Positions 34,893-43,706 of a stretch of DNA of 64,000 nucleotides are shown in pieces (position 1 is the first letter of the stretch; every line of letters starts with the position of its first letter). Made by a program: the position numbers and the translations under genes. The stretch is taken from the NCBI GenBank assembly GCA_964641965.1, contig CAZXLD010000015.1:1-64000 (forward strand), given 5' to 3'. Source of the DNA: JAJDFU01 sp964641965. Lineage in GTDB: Bacteria; Bacteroidota; Bacteroidia; Chitinophagales; Saprospiraceae. The notes under the pieces were generated by a model. That model saw only the letters and a list, made by a program, of their open reading frames with translations, was not told where the DNA came from and searched no databases.

Positions 34893-35359
34893 ACGTGATG
34901 GTTACTGTCACGCAAAATCATTCCTGCCAAGGTTCCCCGGCACGCGATTTCACCCAAGGTGTTTGTCATTTCTGCGCTCACTTTAAGCTTACCTAATCTC
35001 AGGTAATGCTTTTTTGCCAGAACCTCCACCCGTTCACCAGGTAGGACAGGCTGCAGGAACTCTACCTGAGAATGCGTAAAGGCAAATCTTCGCACATTTC
35101 TGGTCTTGTGGGTTCCGGTGAGAAAGATTCCCCAGGCAGCCAATCCGATCTGGGCCATACATTCAGTGAGGATTACCCCCGGAGTAACTGGAATACCTGG
35201 AAAATGGCCCTTGTAAAAGAACTCGTCCTCCCGAAAAGTGTAAGTTCCCAGGATATGGTCAGGAGTCATTTCCAAGATCTTGTCTACAAATCGAAAGGGC
35301 GCTGCATATGGAAGTAGATCCACACACAGCTGCAAATCGGCTGTTGATGTTTGGTCCAT
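34889..35359 (-). CDS. FabZ/FabA-like 3-hydroxyacyl-ACP dehydratase
   Basis: This 156-residue hotdog-fold protein has the active-site segment KGHFPGIPVTPGVILTECMAQ with catalytic His52 and Glu66, the arrangement of FabZ/FabA. It should dehydrate 3-hydroxyacyl-ACP on the operon's own carrier. It lies three bases after the enoyl reductase stop and overlaps the ketosynthase start. No 3-ketoacyl reductase is encoded beside it, so that step may be borrowed from general fatty-acid synthesis. Confidence 0.9.
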   Translation of the reverse strand: MDQTSTADLQLCVDLLPYAAPFRFVDKILEMTPDHILGTYTFREDEFFYKGHFPGIPVTPGVILTECMAQIGLAAWGIFLTGTHKTRNVRRFAFTHSQVEFLQPVLPGERVEVLAKKHYLRLGKLKVSAEMTNTLGEIACRGTLAGMILRDSNHHV

Positions 35360-35362
35360 GAA

Positions 35363-36169
35363 CTAAACATTTTTTTCTCCGCCATCCACCGGCAAAATAG
35401 CACCGTTTACCCAGGCGGCTTCATCCCTGCAAAGTAAGTAGATAAAATCAGCAACATCTTCCGGGCGAGTCAGCCGACCCAGCGGATTTCGTTCCTGAGA
35501 TTGCTTTTTTAGTAGTTCCTGATCGGGTATCATAGCCAACGAAGGGGTAGGGGTCACTCCAGCCTGTATCAAGTTGCTTCGAATGCCATAATAACCAAAT
35601 TCAGCCGCAATGGAGCGAGACATGGATTCCAAGGCTGCCTTCGCTGCCCCCACTTGGGCATAATGAGGCCAAGTCCTGTAGCTACCTTCGCTGGTAAGAC
35701 CAAGACATCGACTATCCGCTGCGAAAAATCCTCGACTGAAAAGCGCTTTTATCCAGTGATAGTAACTTAGGGCCATAGCTTCAAAAGTAAGCGCAAAATC
35801 GTCAGGCCGAGCCAGAGTTTGGTCTTTTTGGAGAGAAGCAGGAGAGAGTCGTTTCAGGTTTCCTCTAGAAATACTATGGAGAAATAAGCGCACTTTGCCA
35901 TTTTGGCCTAAAGCAGGCATCAATTCATCCAGGATTTCAACCTGCCGCTCCTGGCGAAGTGCATCCCGGTTAAAAGTGATCAGTTGGACTCCAGTGGACT
36001 TTAAGCAATCCCATTCTTTTTCCAACTCTGGTAACCGCTGCCTTCGGTCCCGATGCACAATGCACAAATGCATCCCTTCACTTGCCAATTTATGGGCTGT
36101 TGCTAAGCCAATACCGCTGGAGCCACCCAAAATAACTGCCCAGTAATTTTTTTCTTGGAAGGTACCCAT
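35363..36169 (-). CDS. SDR-family enoyl-ACP reductase-like protein (FabI/FabL type)
   Basis: The 268-residue Rossmann protein has the nucleotide-binding motif GGSSGIGLATA, HSISRG after strand 4, and the active site Tyr170-x6-Lys177. The YX6K spacing is that of enoyl-ACP reductases (FabI/FabL), not the YX3K of ketoreductases such as FabG. It ends with the common VNGAILPVDGG. It should reduce the trans-2-enoyl chain on the operon's carrier. It starts one base after the type III synthase stop. Confidence 0.85.
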   Translation of the reverse strand: MGTFQEKNYWAVILGGSSGIGLATAHKLASEGMHLCIVHRDRRQRLPELEKEWDCLKSTGVQLITFNRDALRQERQVEILDELMPALGQNGKVRLFLHSISRGNLKRLSPASLQKDQTLARPDDFALTFEAMALSYYHWIKALFSRGFFAADSRCLGLTSEGSYRTWPHYAQVGAAKAALESMSRSIAAEFGYYGIRSNLIQAGVTPTPSLAMIPDQELLKKQSQERNPLGRLTRPEDVADFIYLLCRDEAAWVNGAILPVDGGEKNV

Positions 36170-36170
36170 A

Positions 36171-37235
36171 TCAAGACCAATTTAGGAGGATACGCTGTGC
36201 CGAAAAACCGGGGCCAAAACTCAACATCATACCCTTATCGCCACGGTTTACTTTTCCGTTATTCATCAAAAAGTCCAGCACATACAGTACGGTCGCACTG
36301 GACATATTACCATAGCGTCGAAATATTTCCTTGGTCCCGTCAATATTTTTCCCACGTGGGGCCAACATCTCCTCTACCAAACGCATAATCTTTTTACCAC
36401 CAGGATGAAATACAAAATGGTCAATTTGGTCCAGATCGGTTCCGTGACCCTCCAGAAATTCATCCAGCACTTCCGGCATGTGGGCTGCAATTGTTTCTGG
36501 AACTTGTGGATCCAGCACCATTCTGAAGCCCGAATCAACTACTTTATACCCCATCATATGGATAGCATCGTAAAAATGATACATTCCTGATGGCCCAAGT
36601 GCTGGTCCTAGATTTTCTGAGTCAGGCCCTATGATTGCACAAGCGACACCATCTCCAAACAGGGCTGTGCTCACGATGTTGGCCATGCTATAATCATTCG
36701 CCTGAAAAGTGCAAGAAGGGAACTCGGCGGCAATAACCGCTGCTGTTTTGCCAGGCTGGGCCTCCAAAAGCTGTTTGGCATAGATCAACGCTGATACTCC
36801 TGCCGCACAACCCATCTCTGTGACTGGAAGACGGACCACATCCTGTCGCATCCGAAACTTATTAATCAAATAGGCATCAACGGAAGGGATCATGAAACCG
36901 GTACAACTTACCGTAATCAGGTAGTCTAGTTCAGACGGATCCAGCCCACTCTTGGCCAAGGCACCGCCCAAGGCCTCTTCCGACAAGGCAATAGCATGCT
37001 CAATATAGTGGTCGTTTCGAGCTTCAAAGCTATCGAATCGAATCATATCTTCCGGTGCTGTAACCGTGTAGCGTTGATCGACTTCAGCGTATTGAAAAAT
37101 ACGAAGCGCCTTTCGCCTCAGCCGGTCCGGCTGGTCCGACAACCATTGCTCTGCGTGCATGCAGGATTCAGCATTGGTTTTACGAAGCTCAGGCACTGCG
37201 ATTGCCGTTGCAAGTATTTTATTGAGTGCACTCAT
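36171..37235 (-). CDS. type III polyketide synthase (chalcone synthase-like)
   Basis: These homodimeric enzymes extend an acyl starter with malonyl-CoA and cyclise it, typically to alkylresorcinols or alkylpyrones in bacteria. The 354-residue protein keeps the triad Cys143 (EMGCAAGVSAL), His277 (FVFHPGGKKI) and Asn310 (RYGNMSSATVLY), plus CTGFMIPSVDA and the GFGPG-like SFGPGFSAQ at the end. The start overlaps the methyltransferase stop by 17 bp. Flanking ACP and reductase genes suggest it is primed with a fatty acyl chain made by the operon itself. The product is not known. Confidence 0.96.
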   Translation of the reverse strand: MSALNKILATAIAVPELRKTNAESCMHAEQWLSDQPDRLRRKALRIFQYAEVDQRYTVTAPEDMIRFDSFEARNDHYIEHAIALSEEALGGALAKSGLDPSELDYLITVSCTGFMIPSVDAYLINKFRMRQDVVRLPVTEMGCAAGVSALIYAKQLLEAQPGKTAAVIAAEFPSCTFQANDYSMANIVSTALFGDGVACAIIGPDSENLGPALGPSGMYHFYDAIHMMGYKVVDSGFRMVLDPQVPETIAAHMPEVLDEFLEGHGTDLDQIDHFVFHPGGKKIMRLVEEMLAPRGKNIDGTKEIFRRYGNMSSATVLYVLDFLMNNGKVNRGDKGMMLSFGPGFSAQRILLNWS

Positions 37236-37989
37236 GGTTTGAATTGAATAATAGCATTTGCCATCGAAAGGCCCATCGCCATTTCAGGTGATAATCCTTG
37301 CAATTGCAGGCTCGAAGATAGGATTCAAGATCACTCCTGCGAAAAGCTTTTCGAATGGAAAGCAAACCGTCGTGTCGTGCCATACCGGAAATCCTGAACA
37401 ACCTGCTCCAAATCTGAAATAAAACAAATGCCATACGGTTGCGATGGAGGTCATTGATCAAGATACATTGTGTACTAGGCAACGAGAGTAGCTGCTGCAG
37501 TAAAGATATGATCTCCTCATCTGTAAAGTGATGCAGAAAAAGAGAACACAGGTAAATGTCTCCTTCGGGCAAATCCGGCACGTGTAAGGCCTCCGCTTTC
37601 TTGTAAGTGATTTCAGAGAAATTCTCGCTTTCCCTACAGGCATAGGTTAGCACATGCTCGTTTGCATCCACCCCAATCAACTCCACTTTCGAATCAAATT
37701 TGCGAAAATAGCGTGCCAGATATCGCAGAGTATCCCCGCCTCCACATCCCAGGTCCACGATTCGAAGAGGTCTATCCAGTTGATGTGGTGTTTGTTTTAG
37801 GTAGATTTTTAGTGCTTTCAGCACAATGAGATATCCTCCGAGCCACCGGTTGACCTTCTCTATCCCGTTTAGAGCTCCTTCAATCTCTACCCCTCCAAGA
37901 TCCAGATCATCCATCAGCTCGGGGCGAGTATCTCTAGTTGGCAACCACTCACGCATATTCAGGTACGATTGGTTGAACGGGTTTACCAT
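37219..37989 (-). CDS. SAM-dependent methyltransferase
   Basis: The class I methyltransferase of about 256 residues has motif I IVDLGCGGGD (residues 78-87), an acidic end of strand 2 (LIGVDAN) and motif post-II EGDIYLCSLFLHHF. The C-terminal half has a hydrophobic helix (FVLFQIWSRLFRI) that could seat a lipid substrate. Between the type III synthase and the FAD oxidoreductase it parallels SrsB of Streptomyces, which methylates alkylresorcinols. The start is either ATG 37989 or ATG 37956; both overlap the oxidoreductase end. Confidence 0.88.
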   Translation of the reverse strand: MVNPFNQSYLNMREWLPTRDTRPELMDDLDLGGVEIEGALNGIEKVNRWLGGYLIVLKALKIYLKQTPHQLDRPLRIVDLGCGGGDTLRYLARYFRKFDSKVELIGVDANEHVLTYACRESENFSEITYKKAEALHVPDLPEGDIYLCSLFLHHFTDEEIISLLQQLLSLPSTQCILINDLHRNRMAFVLFQIWSRLFRISGMARHDGLLSIRKAFRRSDLESYLRACNCKDYHLKWRWAFRWQMLLFNSNHECTQ

Positions 37990-39085
37990 GCGTCAAGGTG
38001 ATCAACTTCTGCGTAAGCCCCGGAAAATATGCCCCAAATCCAACGAGCTTATCCATGAGGAAGGGAATCCAGCACATTTGCTGTAACTGCCTGCCTACCC
38101 ATAGCCGATTCGCAAAGGTGTTGCGCCAGTACCTTTGGTAAGCCTGGTGCAATTCTGTTTCTGAAATAGACCCGTTGAGGTAGGAAGCACCTAGGATAGC
38201 TGCCTGATAGCCGCCCTGAATCGCCATCGCCATACCGTTTCCGCAAAGCGGACTGATTAACCCTGCAGAATCCCCTGCATAGAGTACCCCGGATTCAACA
38301 GCAGGCCTGGGCGAGAAGGAAATATTTGAAATGGTAAGGGGCTTTGCCCATAATCTTTCTCCTCTGGTAAATAGGTCGGAAAGGGCTTGATTCCTGGATA
38401 AAACCTGTTTTTCCAATTGCTCTATAGAACCTGCTTTCCGCAACTGATCAGCATGAACCAAATAACAGACGTTCACCTTCCCATCCTCCACCTGGGATAC
38501 CCCACAATACCCCTTAGGAAAATGGTGCAATTGGACCTCATTCGATGGCATTGCCCAATGCATATGGTACTTAACGCCCATCCAGGGACTCCTTCCCGGC
38601 ATTTGCGGACGCATCTGCTTATCTAATACAGATCGTTTACCCTGGCAACCGATGACTAGCTTTGCAACTATGGAATCTCCTTTCTTGGTTTGCAATCTAT
38701 ACCCACCCGCCTCCGGCTGGATAGCCATTACCGACTCCTGGGTGCGAATAGCCACACCGAGTGCTTTGGCCTGAACAGCAAGAAAATGATCTAATGCATA
38801 TCGACTTATGCTGAATGCCCCCAATGGGAGTGAAACTTGCAGTGCAACTCCAGAACAGGTCGTTACACTCAGCCGGTCGATGTAGACTGGATTTAAACGA
38901 TGCGGAAAGAGACCTAAATGCTCAAGCAATGGCTTTACTTCTAAAGAAATATACTCGCCACATACTTTATGTCTGGGGTAATTTGACTGCTCTACCAGAA
39001 TTACCCGAAACCCTTTTTTTGCTAACGTGATCGCGCAGGTCAGCCCCGCCAACCCTCCGCCAATAACGGCAACCTCGTTGTTCAT
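37949..39085 (-). CDS. FAD-dependent oxidoreductase (geranylgeranyl reductase/UbiH-like)
   Basis: The 378-residue flavoprotein has the dinucleotide motif IGGGLAGLTCA at residues 8-18, the PRHKVCGEY segment typical of geranylgeranyl reductase-like enzymes, and the second FAD motif YAGDSAGLISPLCGNGM. Related enzymes hydroxylate aromatic rings or reduce prenyl chains. Beside a type III synthase and a methyltransferase it recalls SrsC, which oxidises methylated alkylresorcinol toward a quinone. Ring oxidation is therefore the favoured but unproven role. It overlaps the YceI gene by ATGA. Confidence 0.9.
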   Translation of the reverse strand: MNNEVAVIGGGLAGLTCAITLAKKGFRVILVEQSNYPRHKVCGEYISLEVKPLLEHLGLFPHRLNPVYIDRLSVTTCSGVALQVSLPLGAFSISRYALDHFLAVQAKALGVAIRTQESVMAIQPEAGGYRLQTKKGDSIVAKLVIGCQGKRSVLDKQMRPQMPGRSPWMGVKYHMHWAMPSNEVQLHHFPKGYCGVSQVEDGKVNVCYLVHADQLRKAGSIEQLEKQVLSRNQALSDLFTRGERLWAKPLTISNISFSPRPAVESGVLYAGDSAGLISPLCGNGMAMAIQGGYQAAILGASYLNGSISETELHQAYQRYWRNTFANRLWVGRQLQQMCWIPFLMDKLVGFGAYFPGLTQKLITLTHGKPVQPIVPEYA

Positions 39086-39654
39086 GGAAGCAAGTTACAA
39101 GAAAGCTTTACTTCGACCGTATTTCCCAAGATGAAGCTTTTGGAGCCTACATTGAATTCGAGTCGGTTTAAAGAGAAACTTCCTTCGAGGTGAATTCCAT
39201 TGCCTTGTGGTGTGACCGTGAAAGGAAATTCGATGTTTTTGGTTACCCCTTTGATCGTAAGCCTACCTGAAAAGAGATAGCCATTAGCATCTTGGCGAAT
39301 GGACTCAGATCGGATTCGGATCACGGGAAAATGCTCCTGGTCAAAGTATTTTTCCTGCATTAGATGTTCATCCCGCTTGTTGATGCCTGTTTTCATGGAA
39401 GCCACAGCAACAGTCGCATCCAATTTAGATTGGCTGGGTTGCTCGGGATCAAAGGATCCCTTAACAGAAAGGTCTCCCAAATCGCCATCCACCCAAAATC
39501 CGGCATTCTTAATCCTGAATTCAACTTTCTCACTACCCGCCTCCAAAGTGGAGTAGACAGTAGACAATCCCGGGTAGCCCGGACCACTTGCTAACAGCAT
39601 AAAAACAGTACTTAGTATCATATTCATATTCCAGGAACATCCATGAATAGACAT
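39082..39654 (-). CDS. YceI family secreted lipid-binding protein
   Basis: YceI proteins are periplasmic lipocalin-like barrels that bind polyisoprenoids or other long lipids. The protein has an N-terminal signal sequence and the family segments VEFRIKNAGFWVDGDL, SMKTGINKRDEHLM, FPVIRI and LTIKGVTKNIEFPFTV. The start could be ATG 39654, 39627 or 39621. It is the first gene of the tightly coupled operon and overlaps the flavoprotein gene by four bases. By context it may carry the phenolic lipid across the periplasm. Confidence 0.9.
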   Translation of the reverse strand: MSIHGCSWNMNMILSTVFMLLASGPGYPGLSTVYSTLEAGSEKVEFRIKNAGFWVDGDLGDLSVKGSFDPEQPSQSKLDATVAVASMKTGINKRDEHLMQEKYFDQEHFPVIRIRSESIRQDANGYLFSGRLTIKGVTKNIEFPFTVTPQGNGIHLEGSFSLNRLEFNVGSKSFILGNTVEVKLSCNLLP

Positions 39655-39688
39655 TGTTGGAGCTGGAAAATAAAATCCGGCTTTGTGA

Positions 39689-40333
39689 TTAACCTTTTTG
39701 AATAGCAGATTTATACACTGCCAATAGTTCGCTAAGCATCATAGCTGTAGCGCCCCACAACACTTTCCCTTGCAAATCAAAATAGGGTACGTTATTAAGG
39801 GCAATACCTTCACCTACCGTCATTTGAGTAATCTGGACTGCTCTGGGCTCCACGAATTTTAAAAAGGGAAATTCGAGGACCGATTTAACCTCTGATACTT
39901 GGGGTGTAAAAGCAGGAGCATAATCCAGCACACCCACAAATGGGTGAACCAAGAAATTGCTGACCGGAATATACAGCTCCGTCAAGCTCCCTAAAACCTG
40001 AATATCACCCTGGCGTACACCAATTTCTTCTTCTGTTTCCCTAAGCGCCGTATTCTCCATCTGACCATCTTCTTCTTCGAACCGACCTCCTGGAAATCCG
40101 ATCTGACCTCTATGGCGATCCTTCGGATTATTGGAAACACGTTCGATAAATACTAAATGCCATTCCCGCTTTTTGGGATAGAGCAGGGCCATAACACCTG
40201 CCCGATTCACTCTTTTTGGAGGGTGCACTGCATGTTTACGGCTAACATGCGCCATTTGGAATTGGGCTTCTTCTCCCGGAAGGGGTAACTCTAGCTGACT
40301 TTGAATGATATGTGGAAGGTCTGTAGTTTTCAT
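39689..40333 (-). CDS. Nudix hydrolase, CoA pyrophosphatase (NudL) type
   Basis: The 214-residue protein has a Nudix region GFPGGRFEEEDGQMEN followed by TALRETEEEIGV, with the spacing of the NudL/UPF0035 group that hydrolyses CoA and derivatives. The upstream GVMALLYP and later PVSNFLVHPFVGVL also fit that group. It ends 34 bp before the YceI gene and could be the first gene of that operon, but it is a widespread enzyme and its link to the polyketide pathway is uncertain. Confidence 0.88.
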   Translation of the reverse strand: MKTTDLPHIIQSQLELPLPGEEAQFQMAHVSRKHAVHPPKRVNRAGVMALLYPKKREWHLVFIERVSNNPKDRHRGQIGFPGGRFEEEDGQMENTALRETEEEIGVRQGDIQVLGSLTELYIPVSNFLVHPFVGVLDYAPAFTPQVSEVKSVLEFPFLKFVEPRAVQITQMTVGEGIALNNVPYFDLQGKVLWGATAMMLSELLAVYKSAIQKG

Positions 40334-40420
40334 ATGCTGGTTATGTAACCCAAAAACAGGTTCCCAGTTTCATGAAACAGCCAAATGATAAATATGGGGC
40401 CAAAGTTCTGGCTATCGTAC

Positions 40421-40463
40421 ACAAAAAATAAATGGGCCTTACCGGAATCCCGCAAAGCCCATT
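40421..40463 (-). terminator. terminator of hemD
   Basis: On the minus strand AATGGGC and GCCCATT (40457-40463 and 40431-40437) form a stem with further partial pairing, followed by TATTTTTTGT. It separates hemD from the Nudix gene. Confidence 0.65.
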
Positions 40464-40486
40464 CACGATTCAAAAACAAGAAAATT

Positions 40487-41266
40487 TTAGTCCTTATTGG
40501 AAACTTGTAAATAGCGCTCCAATGCCATGGTCATGGAAGGGATCTCTGGAGCTGGGGCCTGAATGTTAATCGTGAGCCCGTGTTCTTCAACAGCTCGGCT
40601 GGTACTATTTCCGAATACTGCAATCCGGGTTTCGTCTTGGGTAAAATCCGGAAAATTCTCGTAAAGCGATTTGATGCCAAGTGGGCTAAAAAACACTAGC
40701 ACATCGTATTTCACATCACTCAGGTCGCTCAAGTCACTGCTGACTGTTCGATACATCAAGGCATCTTTCCAATCAAACCCATTTTCCGTCAAGAAATTAG
40801 AAACCGCCTGGCTTCCAAGATTGGAACAAGGAAGTAAAAACTTCTCTTTAGCCTTGTGTTTCTTCAGAGATTGAGCAAGATCCTGAATAGTCCGTTTTCC
40901 TACAAATACCTTCCGTTTGCGATAGGTAATGAACTTTTGAAGGTAATTAGCCACAGCACCGGTCATACAGAAATACCGGGTTTCCATAGACATTTTGATT
41001 CGCATCTCGTCAAGGATACGATGAAAATGATCTACAGCATTTTTACTGGTAAAAATGATGGCAGTATACTCATCCGGACGGACTCGTTGCTTGCGGAATT
41101 CTTTTTCGGACACACCTTCCACATGAATGAAAGGCCGCCAATCAATTTGAAGACCAAACCGTTTCTCCAATTCATAATAGGGAGAGCGTTCAGGCTTGGG
41201 TTGGGAGATGAGAATTGTTTTCACTGGTTTGTACGCCTCCTCCCTCGCTTTTGCGTTAACTGACAT
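40487..41266 (-). CDS. hemD: uroporphyrinogen-III synthase HemD
   Basis: HemD closes the tetrapyrrole ring in heme and corrinoid synthesis. The 259-residue protein has the low-identity family pattern: TILISQPKPERSPYYELEK, then AIIFTSKNAVDHFHRIL, a middle FLLPCSNLGSQAV, and VLVFFSPLGIKSLYENFP followed by IAVFGNSTSRAVEEHGL. The adjacent DUF4271 gene upstream is a Bacteroidota-typical partner and supports the call. Confidence 0.9.
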   Translation of the reverse strand: MSVNAKAREEAYKPVKTILISQPKPERSPYYELEKRFGLQIDWRPFIHVEGVSEKEFRKQRVRPDEYTAIIFTSKNAVDHFHRILDEMRIKMSMETRYFCMTGAVANYLQKFITYRKRKVFVGKRTIQDLAQSLKKHKAKEKFLLPCSNLGSQAVSNFLTENGFDWKDALMYRTVSSDLSDLSDVKYDVLVFFSPLGIKSLYENFPDFTQDETRIAVFGNSTSRAVEEHGLTINIQAPAPEIPSMTMALERYLQVSNKD

Positions 41267-41291
41267 TCAATGAAGTTTTGGGAAAAACTTA

Positions 41292-42284
41292 TTAGAATGT
41301 CCCGATTGATGGGGCCAAAAAAAACTGTATCAATTTGACTACCACCAAAACAGGCGCGATTTCGACGGTGCAAATATACAACAAAAAATGGAAAAAGCGT
41401 CCAAGAAAATATTGATTTACAATAACCAAGGTGCGAAGGACCCGGAGTATGAGCAAAAACGAGCCGCCGATCCCTACTGCAACTAAAAGCCAAAACCACG
41501 TCGTACTAGGCAGAAAAAGGATTAGCAGGTTAAACAGAAATAAGACTAACCCCATGGCAGTGCCAAATAAAATTATGGTGAAATGGTACAAGTTGATTCC
41601 CCGTTTTCCAGGGAACAATAGGCGCACCCATCGAAGCAAGGCTCGCTTCGCCATGTAATGGGCAAATACCAGAAAGACCAGTAACCCCAGCCACCACCAT
41701 CCCAAATTTTGAGCTCGGATCTCCCATATCCCGATGGCATGGTATAAAAACAAGGCACCATTGAGCAAAAAGAAAACAAAAAACAAGCGAAATGGAAGGT
41801 TATCCCGGGTTTCCCTTTCCCTGAATAATTGCGTAAAGGCCCCATCCTGAAGAAGGGCCCGAATGGAGATGTATAATTCTGCTCGATAAAAGTTCATCAG
41901 GACTGCGAAGAAAACCAGCAACCCCAGCACGATCCCGAACATCCATCCTCGGGAAAGCCCCTTTTGACCAACCAACTGTTGAGCGGGCTCTTCTACCATG
42001 GAATCAGGGGTATTCATGTTCCGAAGCTCAAATGGATTGTCAGATCCTTCTGTAATTTCAACTGGGTTTTCAGCACGATCCTGAGTCGGATCCATTACCA
42101 GCTCGAAGGGATTCGCCCCCTTTGTTTCCAATGGAGTTTCCTTTTTTTGAGCAGTGGTATCAGGTGTTAAGCCCGGAGCTAAATCAAACGGGTTTTTGGT
42201 TTGCTGAGCACACAGAACTGGCTGCCCTATCCAAAGGCAGACAATGCTTGCCAGAATTAGGATGATTCTACTCCTTTTGTCCAT
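41292..42284 (-). CDS. DUF4271 membrane protein with N-terminal NPF repeats
   Basis: The 330-residue protein has a signal-like first helix, a 90-residue hydrophilic segment with the motif NPF(D/E)L three times (NPFDL, NPFELV, NPFELR) about 28 residues apart, then about seven transmembrane helices forming DUF4271. Its place 25 bp upstream of hemD is typical of Bacteroidota, where its function is unknown. The repeated NPF motifs look like binding sites for a partner protein. Confidence 0.85.
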   Translation of the reverse strand: MDKRSRIILILASIVCLWIGQPVLCAQQTKNPFDLAPGLTPDTTAQKKETPLETKGANPFELVMDPTQDRAENPVEITEGSDNPFELRNMNTPDSMVEEPAQQLVGQKGLSRGWMFGIVLGLLVFFAVLMNFYRAELYISIRALLQDGAFTQLFRERETRDNLPFRLFFVFFLLNGALFLYHAIGIWEIRAQNLGWWWLGLLVFLVFAHYMAKRALLRWVRLLFPGKRGINLYHFTIILFGTAMGLVLFLFNLLILFLPSTTWFWLLVAVGIGGSFLLILRVLRTLVIVNQYFLGRFFHFLLYICTVEIAPVLVVVKLIQFFLAPSIGTF

Positions 42285-42425
42285 AGCATGTGCAATATAA
42301 TAGATGCTCCCAGCATTATTTCTTCCCCTTCTGCCTCCAATTATTCTACCCTACAATTTCTTTATTTTGTTAATAAGCCGTTAACCGGTTTTCAGCCTAT
42401 CTGGCCAGCCATTATATTGATCCCT

Positions 42426-43706
42426 ATGAGCAATCGCCGCATTCAGCAATTGGTAGTATTGGGAGCTATTGTCATTGCCACCACGGTTATTTTACAGACA
42501 TTTTGGGTCTTTAATACCTGGCAGTTTAATGCATCTCAATTGGACAGACAGGTTACTTTAGCACTGAGGCGCGTGGCACAAGACCTTGCCGATGTAAATG
42601 GGAGTCAGCTATCAAATCAAGGATTGATCCTAAAAAAAACCAGCAACTATTATGTAGTAAATACCAGGGACATCATTGAACCAAGTGTACTGGAATTTTT
42701 CCTTCGAAAACACATGGACTCGGTAGCCCTTCGATTAGATTATGAGTATGCTATTTTTGATTGCGCATCAGACGAAATGACATTCGGAAAATATGTCCGC
42801 TATAACCAACTCGAACCTTCACCCCTGCTGGAAACCCTACCAAAGGAACAAGGACTGAACTATTATTTTGGCATTCAATTCCCTACCATGGGCCAGCACT
42901 TAGTCCACCGTATGGGCTTCTCCCTTGGCTTGTCTGCTGTCTCTTTACTCTCCCTGTTCTTCTTTGCCTTTTCTCTGTATATCATCTTGAAACAAAAGCG
43001 ATTATCAGAGTTGCAGAAGGATTTTATCAATAACATGACCCATGAGTTTAAGACTCCAATCTCTACCATTCGAATTGCCTCAGAGGTATTGGCTCGATCT
43101 CCTATAGTAGGTCAAGATAACCGGCTGAAAACCTATGCTCAAATCATTCAAGAGCAGAATCAACGTTTAAATAATCAGGTAGGTCGTGTCCTACAATTGG
43201 CCCAACTTGAGCGCAGTTCATTTATTCTGAACGGTAAACCGATAGACCTCAACCAATTGGTTACACAAGTCGCTGAAAGTATGGAGATCAGAACCAGGGA
43301 AAATGGGGGTTTGCTCTCGTTAGATTGTCCGAAGGAGGAGGTTTGGATTCAGGCAGACCCTTTTCATACCCGCAATGTGATCCACAACCTGTTGGATAAT
43401 GCTTTTAAATATGCCCAGCCCCATCCAAAGGTCCGCTTGGAACTCACACCCCACTCTGAAGCAATCCAATTGATTATCTCTGATAATGGGCCAGGCATTC
43501 CTTCGGAATTTAAAGACAAGGTCTGGGAGAAGTTCTTTCGGGTTCCATCCGGTAACCTTCACAATGTGAAAGGATTTGGACTGGGACTGTATTATGTGAA
43601 TATGATTTGCCAAAAGCAACGTTGGTCCCTTGCGTTGGAATGTCCGGTCGATGGTGGGACTACTGTTCGAATTGGTATCCCCAGAACTAAAAAGGAAATT
43701 CAATGA
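42426..43706 (+). CDS. two-component sensor histidine kinase
   Basis: The membrane sensor of about 426 residues has two helices (VVLGAIVIATTVILQTFWV and SLGLSAVSLLSLFFFAFSLYI) flanking a ~140-residue periplasmic domain. The HisKA box is NNMTHEFKTPISTI with His206, and the HATPase domain has NLLDNAFKYAQ, DNGPGIP and GFGLGLYYV. The start ATG 42426 was preferred over one at 42288, whose extra residues are not protein-like. The stop overlaps the response regulator start (ATGA), so the pair is translationally coupled. The signal is unknown. Confidence 0.94.
   Translation: MSNRRIQQLVVLGAIVIATTVILQTFWVFNTWQFNASQLDRQVTLALRRVAQDLADVNGSQLSNQGLILKKTSNYYVVNTRDIIEPSVLEFFLRKHMDSVALRLDYEYAIFDCASDEMTFGKYVRYNQLEPSPLLETLPKEQGLNYYFGIQFPTMGQHLVHRMGFSLGLSAVSLLSLFFFAFSLYIILKQKRLSELQKDFINNMTHEFKTPISTIRIASEVLARSPIVGQDNRLKTYAQIIQEQNQRLNNQVGRVLQLAQLERSSFILNGKPIDLNQLVTQVAESMEIRTRENGGLLSLDCPKEEVWIQADPFHTRNVIHNLLDNAFKYAQPHPKVRLELTPHSEAIQLIISDNGPGIPSEFKDKVWEKFFRVPSGNLHNVKGFGLGLYYVNMICQKQRWSLALECPVDGGTTVRIGIPRTKKEIQ

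Noticed and set aside
30539..39654. Flexirubin/dialkylresorcinol cluster
   Set aside because: No aromatic ammonia lyase, no DarA/DarB-type condensing pair and no acyltransferase; the condensing enzyme is a type III synthase instead.
42288..42425. N-terminal extension of the histidine kinase from an upstream ATG
   Set aside because: The extra 46 residues precede the natural membrane helix and cover likely promoter sequence; ATG 42426 fits the family.
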